64,000 bases of DNA from Bacteroidota bacterium (GTDB lineage Bacteria > Bacteroidota > Bacteroidia > Chitinophagales > Chitinophagaceae): NCBI GenBank assembly GCA_018268085.1, contig JAFDXE010000008.1, forward strand, positions 1 through 64,000. Reading direction: 5' to 3'. The notes below the pieces were generated by a model. The model had not been told where the DNA came from. It ran no database searches and was given only the letters and a program-made list of their open reading frames with translations. Positions within the stretch are counted from its first letter, which is position 1. Each line of letters begins with the position of its first letter. The position numbers and the translations under genes are program-made. Below are positions 1 through 8,070 of the stretch, piece after piece.

Positions 1-1
1 G

Positions 2-1813
2 CTCACCAGTTCTAATGGTTGTGATTCCATCGCTACGCTCGTACTAACGGTAAACAATGCCAGCACCAGCAACAGTAGTGCAACAATCTGTAATACACAA
101 TTACCATACAATTGGAACGGCCAGAGTTATACAACGGCAGGTGCGCATGTAGTTACATTGGTGAATAGCCATGGTTGCGATTCTATAGCCACACTCAACC
201 TTATCATAAACCAATCCACTACAAGCAATACACCGGTGAGCATTTGCAGCACCGCATTGCCTTATAGTTGGAATGGCCAGAGTTATACTACCGCAGGATT
301 ACACAGCGTTACATTGGTGAATGCTGTTGGTTGTGATTCCATTGCAACACTCAATCTTACCATTCTGCAAACAACAACGAGCACAACGCCGGCCAGTACC
401 TGCAGTGATCAATTGCCATATACCTGGAATGGTCAGAATTATACCACAGCAGGATTACATACTATTACACTGGTAAATGCTGCAGGATGCGATTCTATCG
501 CTACATTAAACCTAACGATAAACCAGGTTACCAGCAGCAATAGTAATGCAACAACCTGCAGTAATCAATTGCCCTATTCATGGAACGGACAATCCTATTC
601 AGATGGCGGAACCTATTCCGTTACACTTACCAGTTCAACAGGATGTGATTCTATTGCAACATTGCACCTTGCTGTAAATTCCATAAGCATAAGCAGTACG
701 GATATTACGATTTGCTCTTCTGAATTGCCTTATACCTGGAATGGTCAATCATGGTCAACAGGTGGTACTCATGTGGTAAACCTGGTAAATAATACAGGAT
801 GTGATTCTATTGCAACACTTCACCTAACGGTGAACCCTACCCCGGGATTAGCTGCAGTAACTTCTCCTGTAAATTACTGTCAGTATGCTGCTACATCCGT
901 ATTATCTGCAAGTACTACCACAACAGGAAGCCAGCTATTATGGTACAGTTCGGCAACGGGAGGTACCGGATCTGCAACAGTTCCTGTACCATCATCTTCT
1001 ACTGCTGGAACAACGACCTATTATGTAAGCCAGTTAAACAATGGATGTGAGGGGCCAAGAGCAGCGATAACAGTAACGGTTAACCCAACACCGCAATTCC
1101 CGGATCAGCCGTTGAGAATTTGTACAGGTCAGCATGCTAACATTGCAAACCTTTACAATACAACAGGATTAACAAGTAACTGGACGATCAATCAACAACC
1201 GGTAACAGATCCAACTGCTGTTGATTCAGCCGGCACCTACCAGTTGATTACAACAACTGCTGCAGGATGTTCAGATACGGCCATTGTAAACCTGGGTATT
1301 AATCCGCCAGTTGTTGCAAATGCAGGTAATGACGATAATGCTGAATACGGAGCACCTTATCAGCTAAACGGAAGTGGTGGTGTACAATATCAATGGTCTC
1401 CTTCAACAGATCTGAATAATCCTTATATCGCCAATCCAACAGCTACACTCAATCATGACCAGGAATTTGTTTTAATGGTGATGGATGATATTGGTTGCTT
1501 TGATTTGGATACGGTAAAACTCCGGGTACTGGAAGGACCAACATTCTACGTACCATCTGCGTTTACGCCTAATGGTGATGGATTGAATGACATTTTCCGT
1601 CCTACAGCAGTAGGCATCGCAAAACTTGAATACTTCAGCATCTTTAACCGATGGGGAGAACTCGTTTATGAAACGCATGATATTAACCAGGGATGGGATG
1701 GTATATACAAAGGGGTGAAACAACCAATAGGAAACTATGTATGGAAATTAAAAGGTACCGATCGCAAGGGTGTTCTTAAAGTGATGAAGGGAAATGTGGT
1801 ATTGATCCGTTAG
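2..1813 (+). CDS. Repeat-rich secreted adhesin-like protein with T9SS type B sorting domain (5' truncated)
   Basis: The frame is open from base 2, so the gene begins left of the window; the ATG at 158 is internal. Six copies of the motif GCDSIATL start at nt 17, 173, 329, 485, 641 and 797, exactly 156 bp (52 codons) apart. Each unit also carries a C-S/N-x-LPY-x-WNGQ motif. An Ig-like segment follows, then a roughly 90-residue C-terminal domain with FTPNGDGLND, FNRWGELVYE and GNYVWKLKG, the hallmark of gliding-motility or type IX secretion type B sorting domains. By family knowledge such proteins are exported by T9SS and displayed on the surface or released. An adhesive role is inferred. Confidence 0.9.
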   Translation, partial: LTSSNGCDSIATLVLTVNNASTSNSSATICNTQLPYNWNGQSYTTAGAHVVTLVNSHGCDSIATLNLIINQSTTSNTPVSICSTALPYSWNGQSYTTAGLHSVTLVNAVGCDSIATLNLTILQTTTSTTPASTCSDQLPYTWNGQNYTTAGLHTITLVNAAGCDSIATLNLTINQVTSSNSNATTCSNQLPYSWNGQSYSDGGTYSVTLTSSTGCDSIATLHLAVNSISISSTDITICSSELPYTWNGQSWSTGGTHVVNLVNNTGCDSIATLHLTVNPTPGLAAVTSPVNYCQYAATSVLSASTTTTGSQLLWYSSATGGTGSATVPVPSSSTAGTTTYYVSQLNNGCEGPRAAITVTVNPTPQFPDQPLRICTGQHANIANLYNTTGLTSNWTINQQPVTDPTAVDSAGTYQLITTTAAGCSDTAIVNLGINPPVVANAGNDDNAEYGAPYQLNGSGGVQYQWSPSTDLNNPYIANPTATLNHDQEFVLMVMDDIGCFDLDTVKLRVLEGPTFYVPSAFTPNGDGLNDIFRPTAVGIAKLEYFSIFNRWGELVYETHDINQGWDGIYKGVKQPIGNYVWKLKGTDRKGVLKVMKGNVVLIR

Positions 1814-1848
1814 CGTTAATAATCATATTGCTTCGCTATTAAAAGTGT

Positions 1849-1886
1849 AAAGCCGGGTAAGTATTAAACACTACCCGGCTTTTTAT
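1849..1886 (+). terminator. Rho-independent terminator after the adhesin gene
   Basis: An 11-bp perfect stem (AAAGCCGGGTA pairing with TACCCGGCTTT) encloses a 12-nt loop and runs into a T-rich tail. It lies 36 bp past the adhesin stop codon. Confidence 0.85.
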
Positions 1887-2062
1887 TCCAGGCATATAAT
1901 CAACATATCACAATTATTACATGAATTCAACAACTAACCTGTAACCCGAAATTATGTTTCTGCATTTAACTTTTGATTTATCTACCTTTATTCCATCTTT
2001 TTCAATTTCATCCTCTAACCGTGAATTCTATTTAATTGAGCAAATCTTCACAGAACAATAAA

Positions 2063-3409
2063 ATGAAGCGACGATTTAAGAAGGTTTTTATTCGGTTACG
2101 TTTTTTCGGCAAAAAATTATTTGAGCGGGTAGGTAGCGAAAAAATAAAAATTAATATCCTCCAGGCTTTTCCTTTCTGGGTAGCCTCATTGCTTACAGGT
2201 CTTATAGCTGTTGGATACTCAAAATTATTTTTCATTGCAGAAGCATCTCTTTCAAAAATCCTGCATTGGCATTTGTGGTTAATTTTTATTGTAGCGCCGG
2301 TGTCTTTTGGGCTGGCATGTTTAACCGTTCAACTAATGGCACCGAATGCAAAGGGAAGCGGTATTCCCCAGGTGATGGCAGCAATAGAATTATCCGGGCC
2401 GGTTCATGAACGTAGTGTAAACAGGCTGCTGAATCTTAAGATAATAATCGTAAAAATAATTTCCAGTATCCTGATGATCTTTGGTGGTGGTGCTGTAGGA
2501 CGTGAAGGCCCTACCATTCAAATTGCAGGATCTGTTTTCAGATTGGTGAATAAATGGATCCCCGCTTCATGGCCTAAACTTTCCAGGCAGAGTTTTGTTC
2601 TTACTGGTGCTGCAGCAGGACTTGCCGCAGCATTTAATACACCATTGGGAGGTGTTGTATTTGCAATGGAAGAACTGGCAAGAATTCATATCCGGTTTTT
2701 CCGTACCGCCCTGTTTACAGCGGTGATAATTGCAGGGCTAACGGCGCAGGGACTATTGGGTCCTTACCTGTACCTGGGTTACCCTGATGTAAAAAATGTA
2801 GGTTTTAACATCCTGGCTACTGTTGCGTTAACTGCATTGATTTCCGGAATGCTTGGCGCACTGATGTCGGTTGTAATTCTAAAAATCATCAGACTATTTA
2901 AAAATCTCAACTTCTGGAAATCAATAGTTGTAGCGATCACTGCAGGATTTATTACAGCGGCATTTACTTATTTCATCAATCCGGAAATAATTGGATCAGG
3001 AAAAGACCTGATGAATTCTTTATTGTTTACAGATAATAAATCAGCAGAGATACATACGGTAATTGCAAGGATTGCAGGACCAGCCGTATCATTCAACGCA
3101 GGAGGTGCAGGTGGAATATTTGCACCGTCATTAGCCGCAGGCGCAACCGTTGGCGCTTACTTATCAATGTTATTTCATTATGTAGCAGCAAATGCGAATA
3201 TTCTTATCCTAAGTGGTATGGTTGGTTTTTTAACGGGTGTTACCCGCACTCCTTTTACATCAGCTATTTTAGTGCTTGAAATGACTGACCGCCATAGTGT
3301 GATTTTTCACCTGTTGCTTGCCGCAATGATTTCAAATTTAGCTGCACTGTTCATTGATAAGCATTCGTTGTATGAACGACTGAAGAAAAACTATCTTGAA
3401 AAAAATTAA
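2063..3409 (+). CDS. ClC family chloride channel / H+-Cl- antiporter
   Basis: Polytopic inner-membrane protein with all main ClC signatures. GSGIP (about residues 98-102) and GREGP (146-150) form the anion filter and carry the gating glutamate. The PLGGVVFAMEEL helix retains the EE pair, whose second Glu is the internal proton glutamate of antiporters. GGIFAPSLAAGA supplies the third filter segment. Length (448 aa) fits prokaryotic ClC proteins without CBS domains. The ATG at 2063 is preferred over an in-frame TTG at 2036. The basic N-terminus (KRRFKK) is presumably cytosolic. The stop codon directly abuts the stop codon of the convergent VOC gene. An antiporter rather than a channel is inferred from the conserved EE pair. 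Confidence 0.93.
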   Translation: MKRRFKKVFIRLRFFGKKLFERVGSEKIKINILQAFPFWVASLLTGLIAVGYSKLFFIAEASLSKILHWHLWLIFIVAPVSFGLACLTVQLMAPNAKGSGIPQVMAAIELSGPVHERSVNRLLNLKIIIVKIISSILMIFGGGAVGREGPTIQIAGSVFRLVNKWIPASWPKLSRQSFVLTGAAAGLAAAFNTPLGGVVFAMEELARIHIRFFRTALFTAVIIAGLTAQGLLGPYLYLGYPDVKNVGFNILATVALTALISGMLGALMSVVILKIIRLFKNLNFWKSIVVAITAGFITAAFTYFINPEIIGSGKDLMNSLLFTDNKSAEIHTVIARIAGPAVSFNAGGAGGIFAPSLAAGATVGAYLSMLFHYVAANANILILSGMVGFLTGVTRTPFTSAILVLEMTDRHSVIFHLLLAAMISNLAALFIDKHSLYERLKKNYLEKN

Positions 3410-3841
3410 TCAGCTTATATAGTTTTTTATGTTGGCGTATTTCGGTTTTGTTAATATCCAGGAATACCCAAACTTATCTTCCAATAAACCTACCATTGCG
3501 CCCCAGTTATTTACTTTGAGTGCAGATGTAATTTTCCCACCATCCGATAACCGATCAAAACAATATTTAATTTCCCTTTTGTTTGAACAGGTTAACACTA
3601 TTGAAATGCTCCCGCTGTTTCGGCATTCACAAAAATCATCAATATCAGTGCCCATCAATGCAAAATGTTCCAGCTTTAATGCTGCGTGTAGAATCTTTTT
3701 TTTCATATCAGGCGGCGCTTTCCTGCTCCTGGTGTTACCCAATTCCTGGAAGTATAATTTTCCGCCAAGGCACTGATGATAAAATTCCATTGCCTGCCGG
3801 CAGTTACCCCTGAACGTTATATACGGACAAATTGCTTTCAA
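3410..3841 (-). CDS. VOC / PhnB-like glyoxalase-fold protein with TTG start
   Basis: 143 residues beginning MKAICPYITFRGNCRQAMEFY, the usual N-terminal strand-helix of PhnB-type vicinal oxygen chelate proteins, and ending FGYSWILTK, equivalent to the usual D-x-FGVxWxL tail. The start must be TTG: an in-frame TGA lies three codons upstream, no ATG is available before the conserved strand, and an AAAAGGG purine run precedes the TTG. Function within the VOC superfamily is not predictable; many such proteins are uncharacterised. A paralogue of the same subfamily lies 52 bp upstream on the same strand, so the two may be co-transcribed. Confidence 0.8.
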   Translation of the reverse strand: MKAICPYITFRGNCRQAMEFYHQCLGGKLYFQELGNTRSRKAPPDMKKKILHAALKLEHFALMGTDIDDFCECRNSGSISIVLTCSNKREIKYCFDRLSDGGKITSALKVNNWGAMVGLLEDKFGYSWILTKPKYANIKNYIS

Positions 3842-3893
3842 CCCTTTTCAATATTCAACTAACAATGTACTCAATGCTGTTCTGCTGTTAATT

Positions 3894-4322
3894 TTACTTA
3901 TTCATAAAATTAAACATCCATCTTACGCCATATTTATCTTTACAACAACCCCAGTAACCCCAAAACTCCTGACGCATGTTGGCAATATCTGATCCGTTTT
4001 CCGAAAGTGCCGCAAACAACCTGTCTGTTTCTTCTTTTGAATCGGGTTCAAGGTTAATCGTAACATTATTTCCTTCTACCAGTTTATGTCCCATACTTTC
4101 CAGCATATCCGTTCCCATTATTTGTGTACCACCTAAAATGGGTAATGCCACATGCATCACAGCATTTTTTTCTTTACCAGATAAGGGAGGCATTCCTTCC
4201 TGCGGCATATCTTTTACATAAGCTACAGGTCTTGAAAATTCAGTATTAAATACGGACTTGTAGAAGTTAAATGCTTCTTCAGTTGTTCCCATGAAGTTCA
4301 GGTAGATGGATACAGTAGCCAT
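3894..4322 (-). CDS. VOC / PhnB-like glyoxalase-fold protein
   Basis: 142 residues starting MATVSIYLNFMGTTEEAFNFY and containing MHVALPILGG, IMGTDML and WGCCKDKYGVRWMFNF, the standard PhnB/YjdN layout of two beta-alpha-beta-beta-beta modules. No specific reaction can be assigned. It is the first gene of a probable two-gene unit with the VOC gene at 3410-3841. The divergent neighbour is a GlxA-type AraC regulator, which could control this pair; that is inference from position only. Confidence 0.85.
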   Translation of the reverse strand: MATVSIYLNFMGTTEEAFNFYKSVFNTEFSRPVAYVKDMPQEGMPPLSGKEKNAVMHVALPILGGTQIMGTDMLESMGHKLVEGNNVTINLEPDSKEETDRLFAALSENGSDIANMRQEFWGYWGCCKDKYGVRWMFNFMNK

Positions 4323-4411
4323 TTGAATTATTTTTTATGATGAATAATTTATCGCACAAATTTCACGTACAATCTACATTCTTCAAATGGGGTATCCTGC
4401 CATTTTACAGG

Positions 4412-4441
4412 TTGATTCCGCCAAAAGAAATTTTACATTTG
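4412..4441 (+). promoter_or_regulatory. Bacteroidota promoter for the AraC regulator
   Basis: TTG at 4412-4414, a 19-nt spacer, then TACATTTG at 4434-4441, matching the Bacteroidetes TTTG-N19-TAnnTTTG pattern. Transcription would begin near 4448, downstream of the ATG at 4387, so that ATG cannot be the start; the ATG at 4459 is used. Confidence 0.65.
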
Positions 4442-4458
4442 TAATACAAGTAAACAAC

Positions 4459-5442
4459 ATGAAAAGAATTTCTGTATATGTACCCGAGTGTGCAGTTATT
4501 GAAGCCATCACGCCGGCATATCGCTTATTTAAAACAGCCAACGATTTCCTGGTTGCAGCAGGTAAGGCTCCGATGTTTGATGTTGAATATGTAGGTTTAC
4601 AAAAAGAAATTTACAGTAATGATGGCGAGTATGTTATTAAAGTGAACAGGCTTATTGGTAGTGTTGCTAAAACAGATCTCGTAATCATACCGGCGCTCTA
4701 TGGAGATATTGAATGCGCACTAGAGAAAAATGCGAAAGCTGTTAAATGGTTGCAGCAGGTTTACCACAAAGGAAGTGAACTGGCAAGTTTGTGCATAGGT
4801 GCATTTTTACTTGCAGAAACGGGATTGCTGGAAGGAAAAAAATGTTCAACACACTGGGCTTCCTATCAAATATTCAGAGAGCGGTTTCCGGGAGTGGAAA
4901 TGGTAGAAGGCGCTGTGATCACTGACGAAGGCAGGCTTTATTCGAGTGGCGGTGCCAATTCATTATGGAACTTGTTACTATACCTGTTGGAAAAATATAC
5001 AAACAGAGACATGGCAATTTCTTTATCAAAGTATTTTGCCATTGACATCGACCGCAACAGCCAGGCGGCGTTTACCATTTTTACAGGTCAAAAAGATCAC
5101 CGCGATAATGAAATTTTACAGGCTCAGTTGATGATAGAAAAAATTTACACAGAGAAAATTACTGTAAATGAACTGGCGGATAAAGTAAATATCAGTCGCC
5201 GGAGTTTCGAGAGAAGATTTAAACAGGCCACCAACAACACACCAATTGAGTATATGCAACGGGTACGCATAGAAGCTGCTAAGAGAAGTTTTGAAGGCAG
5301 CAGAAAAAATGTTTCAGAAGTAATGTATGATGTTGGTTACACAGATACAAAAGCTTTCAGGGATGTATTTAAACGAATTACCGGGCTCACACCGGTTGAA
5401 TACAGGAACAAATACAGTAAAATAGGTATGGAAGATGTATAA
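4459..5442 (+). CDS. GlxA-type AraC family transcriptional regulator with DJ-1/PfpI domain
   Basis: The N-terminal half (about residues 1-185 of 327) is a DJ-1/PfpI class I amidotransferase-like domain, with the nucleophile-elbow sequence SLCIGAFLLAETG. The C-terminal half holds two AraC helix-turn-helices: ITVNELADKVNISRRSFERRF and VSEVMYDVGYTDTKAFRDVFKR, followed by the GLTPVEYR signature. GlxA-type regulators usually sense small nitrogenous metabolites. The target here is unknown; the divergent VOC genes are a plausible one. The start is chosen because a good promoter box lies between the upstream in-frame ATG (4387) and this ATG. Confidence 0.9.
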   Translation: MKRISVYVPECAVIEAITPAYRLFKTANDFLVAAGKAPMFDVEYVGLQKEIYSNDGEYVIKVNRLIGSVAKTDLVIIPALYGDIECALEKNAKAVKWLQQVYHKGSELASLCIGAFLLAETGLLEGKKCSTHWASYQIFRERFPGVEMVEGAVITDEGRLYSSGGANSLWNLLLYLLEKYTNRDMAISLSKYFAIDIDRNSQAAFTIFTGQKDHRDNEILQAQLMIEKIYTEKITVNELADKVNISRRSFERRFKQATNNTPIEYMQRVRIEAAKRSFEGSRKNVSEVMYDVGYTDTKAFRDVFKRITGLTPVEYRNKYSKIGMEDV

Positions 5443-5619
5443 CCTGCTTCATTTACCACCAGGGTTGTTCAAACCATGTTCATGCACGTATGCATTTTGC
5501 GATCATTGAAACTGGTGCATTCTCTTTTAATAAGCAGTATTTCTTCCCCGAACCTTCGAGTGATTCCCTTAATTCGTGTCTTCAAGCCATCAAAAAACCC
5601 AACTATTCTCCACTTCCTC

Positions 5620-5627
5620 TAAATTTG
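5620..5627 (+). promoter_or_regulatory. Putative -7 box of dapD
   Basis: TAAATTTG matches TAnnTTTG and ends 13 nt before the dapD ATG. No clear TTTG -33 element was seen at the expected distance, so support is moderate. The rest of the 198-bp spacer from 5443 shows nothing else recognisable. Confidence 0.45.
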
Positions 5628-5640
5628 TTCAAAAATCGTT

Positions 5641-6465
5641 ATGGACTTACATCAACTGGTACTGGAAGCCTGGAACAACCGGGAATTAACCAAAGAAGAA
5701 CTGCACCGGGAAGCGATCCGTTCTGTAATTGAGCAGGTAGATAAAGGCAGACTGCGTACAGCCGAACCTGTTATGAACGATAATGAAACAGAATGGAAAG
5801 TGAATGAATGGGTAAAGCAGGCGATCCTGTTGTATTTTGGTATTCAACCGATGCAAACATTTTCCTTACCGCCCTTTGAGTTTTATGATAAGATGAAGCT
5901 GAAAAGCAATTATAAAGACCTGGGTGTAAGAGCTGTTCCACATGCAGTAGCAAGGTATGGCGCTTACCTGGCAAAAAATGTGGTGTTGATGCCCTCGTAT
6001 GTAAACATCGGTGCTTATGTAGATGAAGGAACAATGGTGGATACCTGGGCAACAGTGGGAAGCTGCGCACAGATCGGAAAAAATGTACACCTGAGCGGAG
6101 GTGTTGGAATAGGCGGCGTACTCGAACCCCTGCAGGCAAGTCCGGTAATCATTGAAGACGGATGTTTTATCGGCAGCCGAAGCATCGTGGTAGAAGGTGT
6201 TCGGGTACAGAAAGAAGCGGTACTGGGCGCCAATGTAGTACTAACTCAATCCACTAAAATAATTGATGTAAGCGGCAGCAGCCCGGTAGAAATGAAAGGC
6301 GTAGTACCGGCAAGAAGCGTTGTGATACCCGGAACCTATACAAAAATGTTCCCGGCCGGAGAATACGGCGTAAGCTGTGCATTGATCATCGGCAAAAGAA
6401 AAGAAAGCACTGATCTGAAAACAAGCCTTAATGATGCCTTGCGTGAATTCAATATTTCTGTGTAA
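5641..6465 (+). CDS. dapD: 2,3,4,5-tetrahydropyridine-2,6-dicarboxylate N-succinyltransferase
   Basis: Catalyses succinylation of tetrahydrodipicolinate in the succinylase branch of lysine and diaminopimelate synthesis. The 274-residue length equals the usual DapD length. Visible features are the helical N-terminal domain, PHAVARYGAYLAKNVVLMPSY and hexapeptide repeats of a left-handed beta-helix (NIGAYVDEGTMVDTWATVGS, GGVGIGGVLEPLQA, IEDGCFIGSRS), then the conserved C-terminal PARSVVIPGT. Active as a cytosolic trimer in characterised homologues. dapB, another gene of the same pathway, lies 11 kb downstream in the parAB cluster, so the pathway is not encoded as a single operon here. Confidence 0.97.
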   Translation: MDLHQLVLEAWNNRELTKEELHREAIRSVIEQVDKGRLRTAEPVMNDNETEWKVNEWVKQAILLYFGIQPMQTFSLPPFEFYDKMKLKSNYKDLGVRAVPHAVARYGAYLAKNVVLMPSYVNIGAYVDEGTMVDTWATVGSCAQIGKNVHLSGGVGIGGVLEPLQASPVIIEDGCFIGSRSIVVEGVRVQKEAVLGANVVLTQSTKIIDVSGSSPVEMKGVVPARSVVIPGTYTKMFPAGEYGVSCALIIGKRKESTDLKTSLNDALREFNISV

Positions 6466-6491
6466 GATTTTTTTAGATCAATTTTGAATTA

Positions 6492-6499
6492 TACATTTG
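6492..6499 (+). promoter_or_regulatory. Putative -7 box for tRNA-Leu
   Basis: TACATTTG followed by CCGTCC fits TAnnTTTG and lies 40 bp before the mature tRNA 5' end, giving a leader of about 35 nt. No convincing -33 TTTG was found. Confidence 0.45.
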
Positions 6500-6539
6500 C
6501 CGTCCTGAATAAGAAACCGTTCGAAACAGTTTACAGTCT

Positions 6540-6623
6540 GCCCAGGTGGCGAAATTGGTAGACGCACTGTGTTCAGGTCGCAGCGTTCGCAAGGATGTGC
6601 TGGTTCGAATCCAGTCCTGGGCA
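6540..6623 (+). tRNA. tRNA-Leu (anticodon CAG)
   Basis: 84-nt class II tRNA. The acceptor GCCCAGG pairs with CCTGGGC, with discriminator A at 6623. The anticodon stem CTGTG/CGCAG encloses the loop TTCAGGT, giving anticodon CAG. A long variable arm (CGTTC-GCAA-GGATG) and the T-arm GTTCGAAT are present. CCA is not encoded. It is followed at once by a terminator-like hairpin. Confidence 0.97.
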
Positions 6624-6625
6624 CA

Positions 6626-6657
6626 AAGTCTCCGATACAATCGGGGGCTTTTTTTAT
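6626..6657 (+). terminator. Terminator after tRNA-Leu
   Basis: An 11-bp stem with some G-U pairs (AAGTCTCCGAT / ATCGGGGGCTT, loop ACA) is followed by a T-run. Stem positions are 6626-6636 and 6640-6650. Confidence 0.8.
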
Positions 6658-6988
6658 TTGACGGCGTTGCAAACTTGTTTGCAAAAGCGGGCAAATAAAA
6701 AAGACCGGCTGCGATAGCAGCGGGACTTTGAGTACGCCCCTCGCAGGAGTAACTGGATCAGGCGACTAATCCAGTCCTCCAACCGAAATGCCTGATATCA
6801 CGAGGTATATTTATTTGACGGCGCTGCAAACTTGTTTGCAAAAGCGGGCAAATAAAAAAGCCCGGCTGCGATAGCAGCGGGACTTTGAGTACGCCCCTCG
6901 CAGGAGTATCCGGATCAGGCGACTAATCCAGTCCTGAACATGAATCCCCGATACTATCGGGAATTTTTTATTTGAATGTATTGCAACA
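6654..6988. repeat. 157-bp tandem repeat downstream of tRNA-Leu
   Basis: Two nearly identical 125-bp blocks at 6654-6778 and 6811-6935, plus a decayed start of a third at 6968. The octamer TTATTTGA occurs at 6654, 6811 and 6968, an exact 157-bp period. Each block contains the palindrome TTGCAAACTTGTTTGCAA, a CCGGCTGC-GATA-GCAGC-GG hairpin, and ends AATCCAGTCCT, the same 11 bases as the tRNA 3' half at 6608-6618. A different small hairpin follows each block. This fills the gap 6624-7068; no credible gene is present there. Confidence 0.85.
6943..6972 (+). terminator. Terminator-like hairpin at the end of the 157-bp repeats
   Basis: The stem CCCGAT-ACT-ATCGGG with AAT/ATT flanks is followed by a T-run. 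It occupies the same relative place in the repeat as the tRNA terminator at 6626. Confidence 0.6.
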
Positions 6989-7030
6989 TTTTTTGTCTGA
7001 AACCTGGCAGCACCTACCCGATTTCCTCTT

Positions 7031-7063
7031 TTTGGCAATTTATCTTTTCCCGCTATACCTTTG
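7031..7063 (+). promoter_or_regulatory. Near-leaderless promoter of the GT9 gene
   Basis: TTTG at 7031-7034, 21-nt spacer, TACCTTTG at 7056-7063, then GCAGCC and the ATG at 7069: only 5 nt separate the box and the start codon. The predicted transcript begins at or next to the ATG. Confidence 0.65.
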
Positions 7064-7068
7064 CAGCC

Positions 7069-8070
7069 ATGCAGAAATTCCTCATCATACAAACCGCATT
7101 TATCGGCGATGTAGTGCTGGCAACAGCGCTGGTTGAAAAACTGCATACCCATTTCCCCGGCGCAACCATAGATTTTATGCTCCGGAAAGGCAATGAAGCA
7201 CTGCTGGCCGCTCACCCGTTTATACACGAGGTTATTATTTGGGACAAGAAAAAAGATAAGAACAAAAACCTGCTTGCCATCCTTAAACAAATAAGAAAAA
7301 CGAAATACGACAAGGTCATCAACCTGCAACGGTATTTTTCTACGGGTTTATTAACTGCGTTTTCTGGTGCTGCTGAAAAGATCGGGTTCGATAAAAATCC
7401 TTTGAGTTTTCTCTTTACAAAAAAAGTAAAACACGAATTTGCCACTACCCCTACCCGTCATGAAGTAGAACGTAATAATGATCTCATCGCCTCCTTTACC
7501 GATAATCAATTTACAAAACCTGCACTGTATCCTGCCGCAACAGATTATGCTGCTGTTGAAAAATATGCAACAGGGTCGTATGTAACGATGACGCCATCGA
7601 GTGTATGGTTTACAAAAAAATACCCGGTAGAAAAATGGATCGACCTTATTAACCGGTTCGACCCTGCTGTAAAAATTTACCTCCTGGGTGGAAAAGACAA
7701 CCTGGAAGAATGCAATTACATCGCAAGCCGGTGTGATAATAAAAATACGATGGTATTAGCGGGCAAACTCAGCTTTCTACAATCTGCAGCATTGATGAAA
7801 AATGCGTTAATGAATTATACGAACGACAGTGCGCCGCTACATTTTGCTTCTGCGATGAATGCTCCGGTTACGGCAATATATTGTTCTACCGTACCTGCAT
7901 TTGGTTATACACCACTTTCGGATGTATCTTTCATTGTAGAAACAACGGAAAAACTTGCGTGCCGCCCCTGTGGGTTGCATGGTTACAAAGAATGTCCGTT
8001 GAAACATTTCAACTGTGCACATACCATAAAAACAGAACAAATCCTGGAAACAATTGTTGTACATCCATGA
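7069..8070 (+). CDS. Glycosyltransferase family 9 (ADP-heptose:LPS heptosyltransferase-like)
   Basis: 333-residue GT-B protein. The N-terminus MQKFLIIQTAFIGDVVLATAL is the classic GT9 opening in which the Asp follows the glycine of the sugar-acceptor loop. The C-terminal half has SSVWFTKKYPVEKWIDL, LLGGKDN and the NDSAPLHFASAMNAPVTAIYC nucleotide-sugar binding motif. GT9 enzymes add heptoses to the lipopolysaccharide inner core at the cytoplasmic membrane. Which acceptor is used cannot be told. The start was moved 31 codons in from a longer frame because the promoter box lies inside that extension. It overlaps the TsaC gene by ATGA, indicating translational coupling. Confidence 0.88.
   Translation: MQKFLIIQTAFIGDVVLATALVEKLHTHFPGATIDFMLRKGNEALLAAHPFIHEVIIWDKKKDKNKNLLAILKQIRKTKYDKVINLQRYFSTGLLTAFSGAAEKIGFDKNPLSFLFTKKVKHEFATTPTRHEVERNNDLIASFTDNQFTKPALYPAATDYAAVEKYATGSYVTMTPSSVWFTKKYPVEKWIDLINRFDPAVKIYLLGGKDNLEECNYIASRCDNKNTMVLAGKLSFLQSAALMKNALMNYTNDSAPLHFASAMNAPVTAIYCSTVPAFGYTPLSDVSFIVETTEKLACRPCGLHGYKECPLKHFNCAHTIKTEQILETIVVHP

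Noticed and set aside
5490..5732. Plus-strand frame of 80 codons before dapD
   Set aside because: It overlaps the dapD start in another frame and lacks any recognisable features.
6473..6694. Two overlapping minus-strand frames of 68-73 codons across the tRNA-Leu gene
   Set aside because: They are translations of the tRNA complement and the repeat; a well-known artefact near tRNA-Leu genes.
6811..7329. Minus-strand frame of 172 codons
   Set aside because: Runs through the 157-bp repeat and antisense to the GT9 gene; no family pattern.
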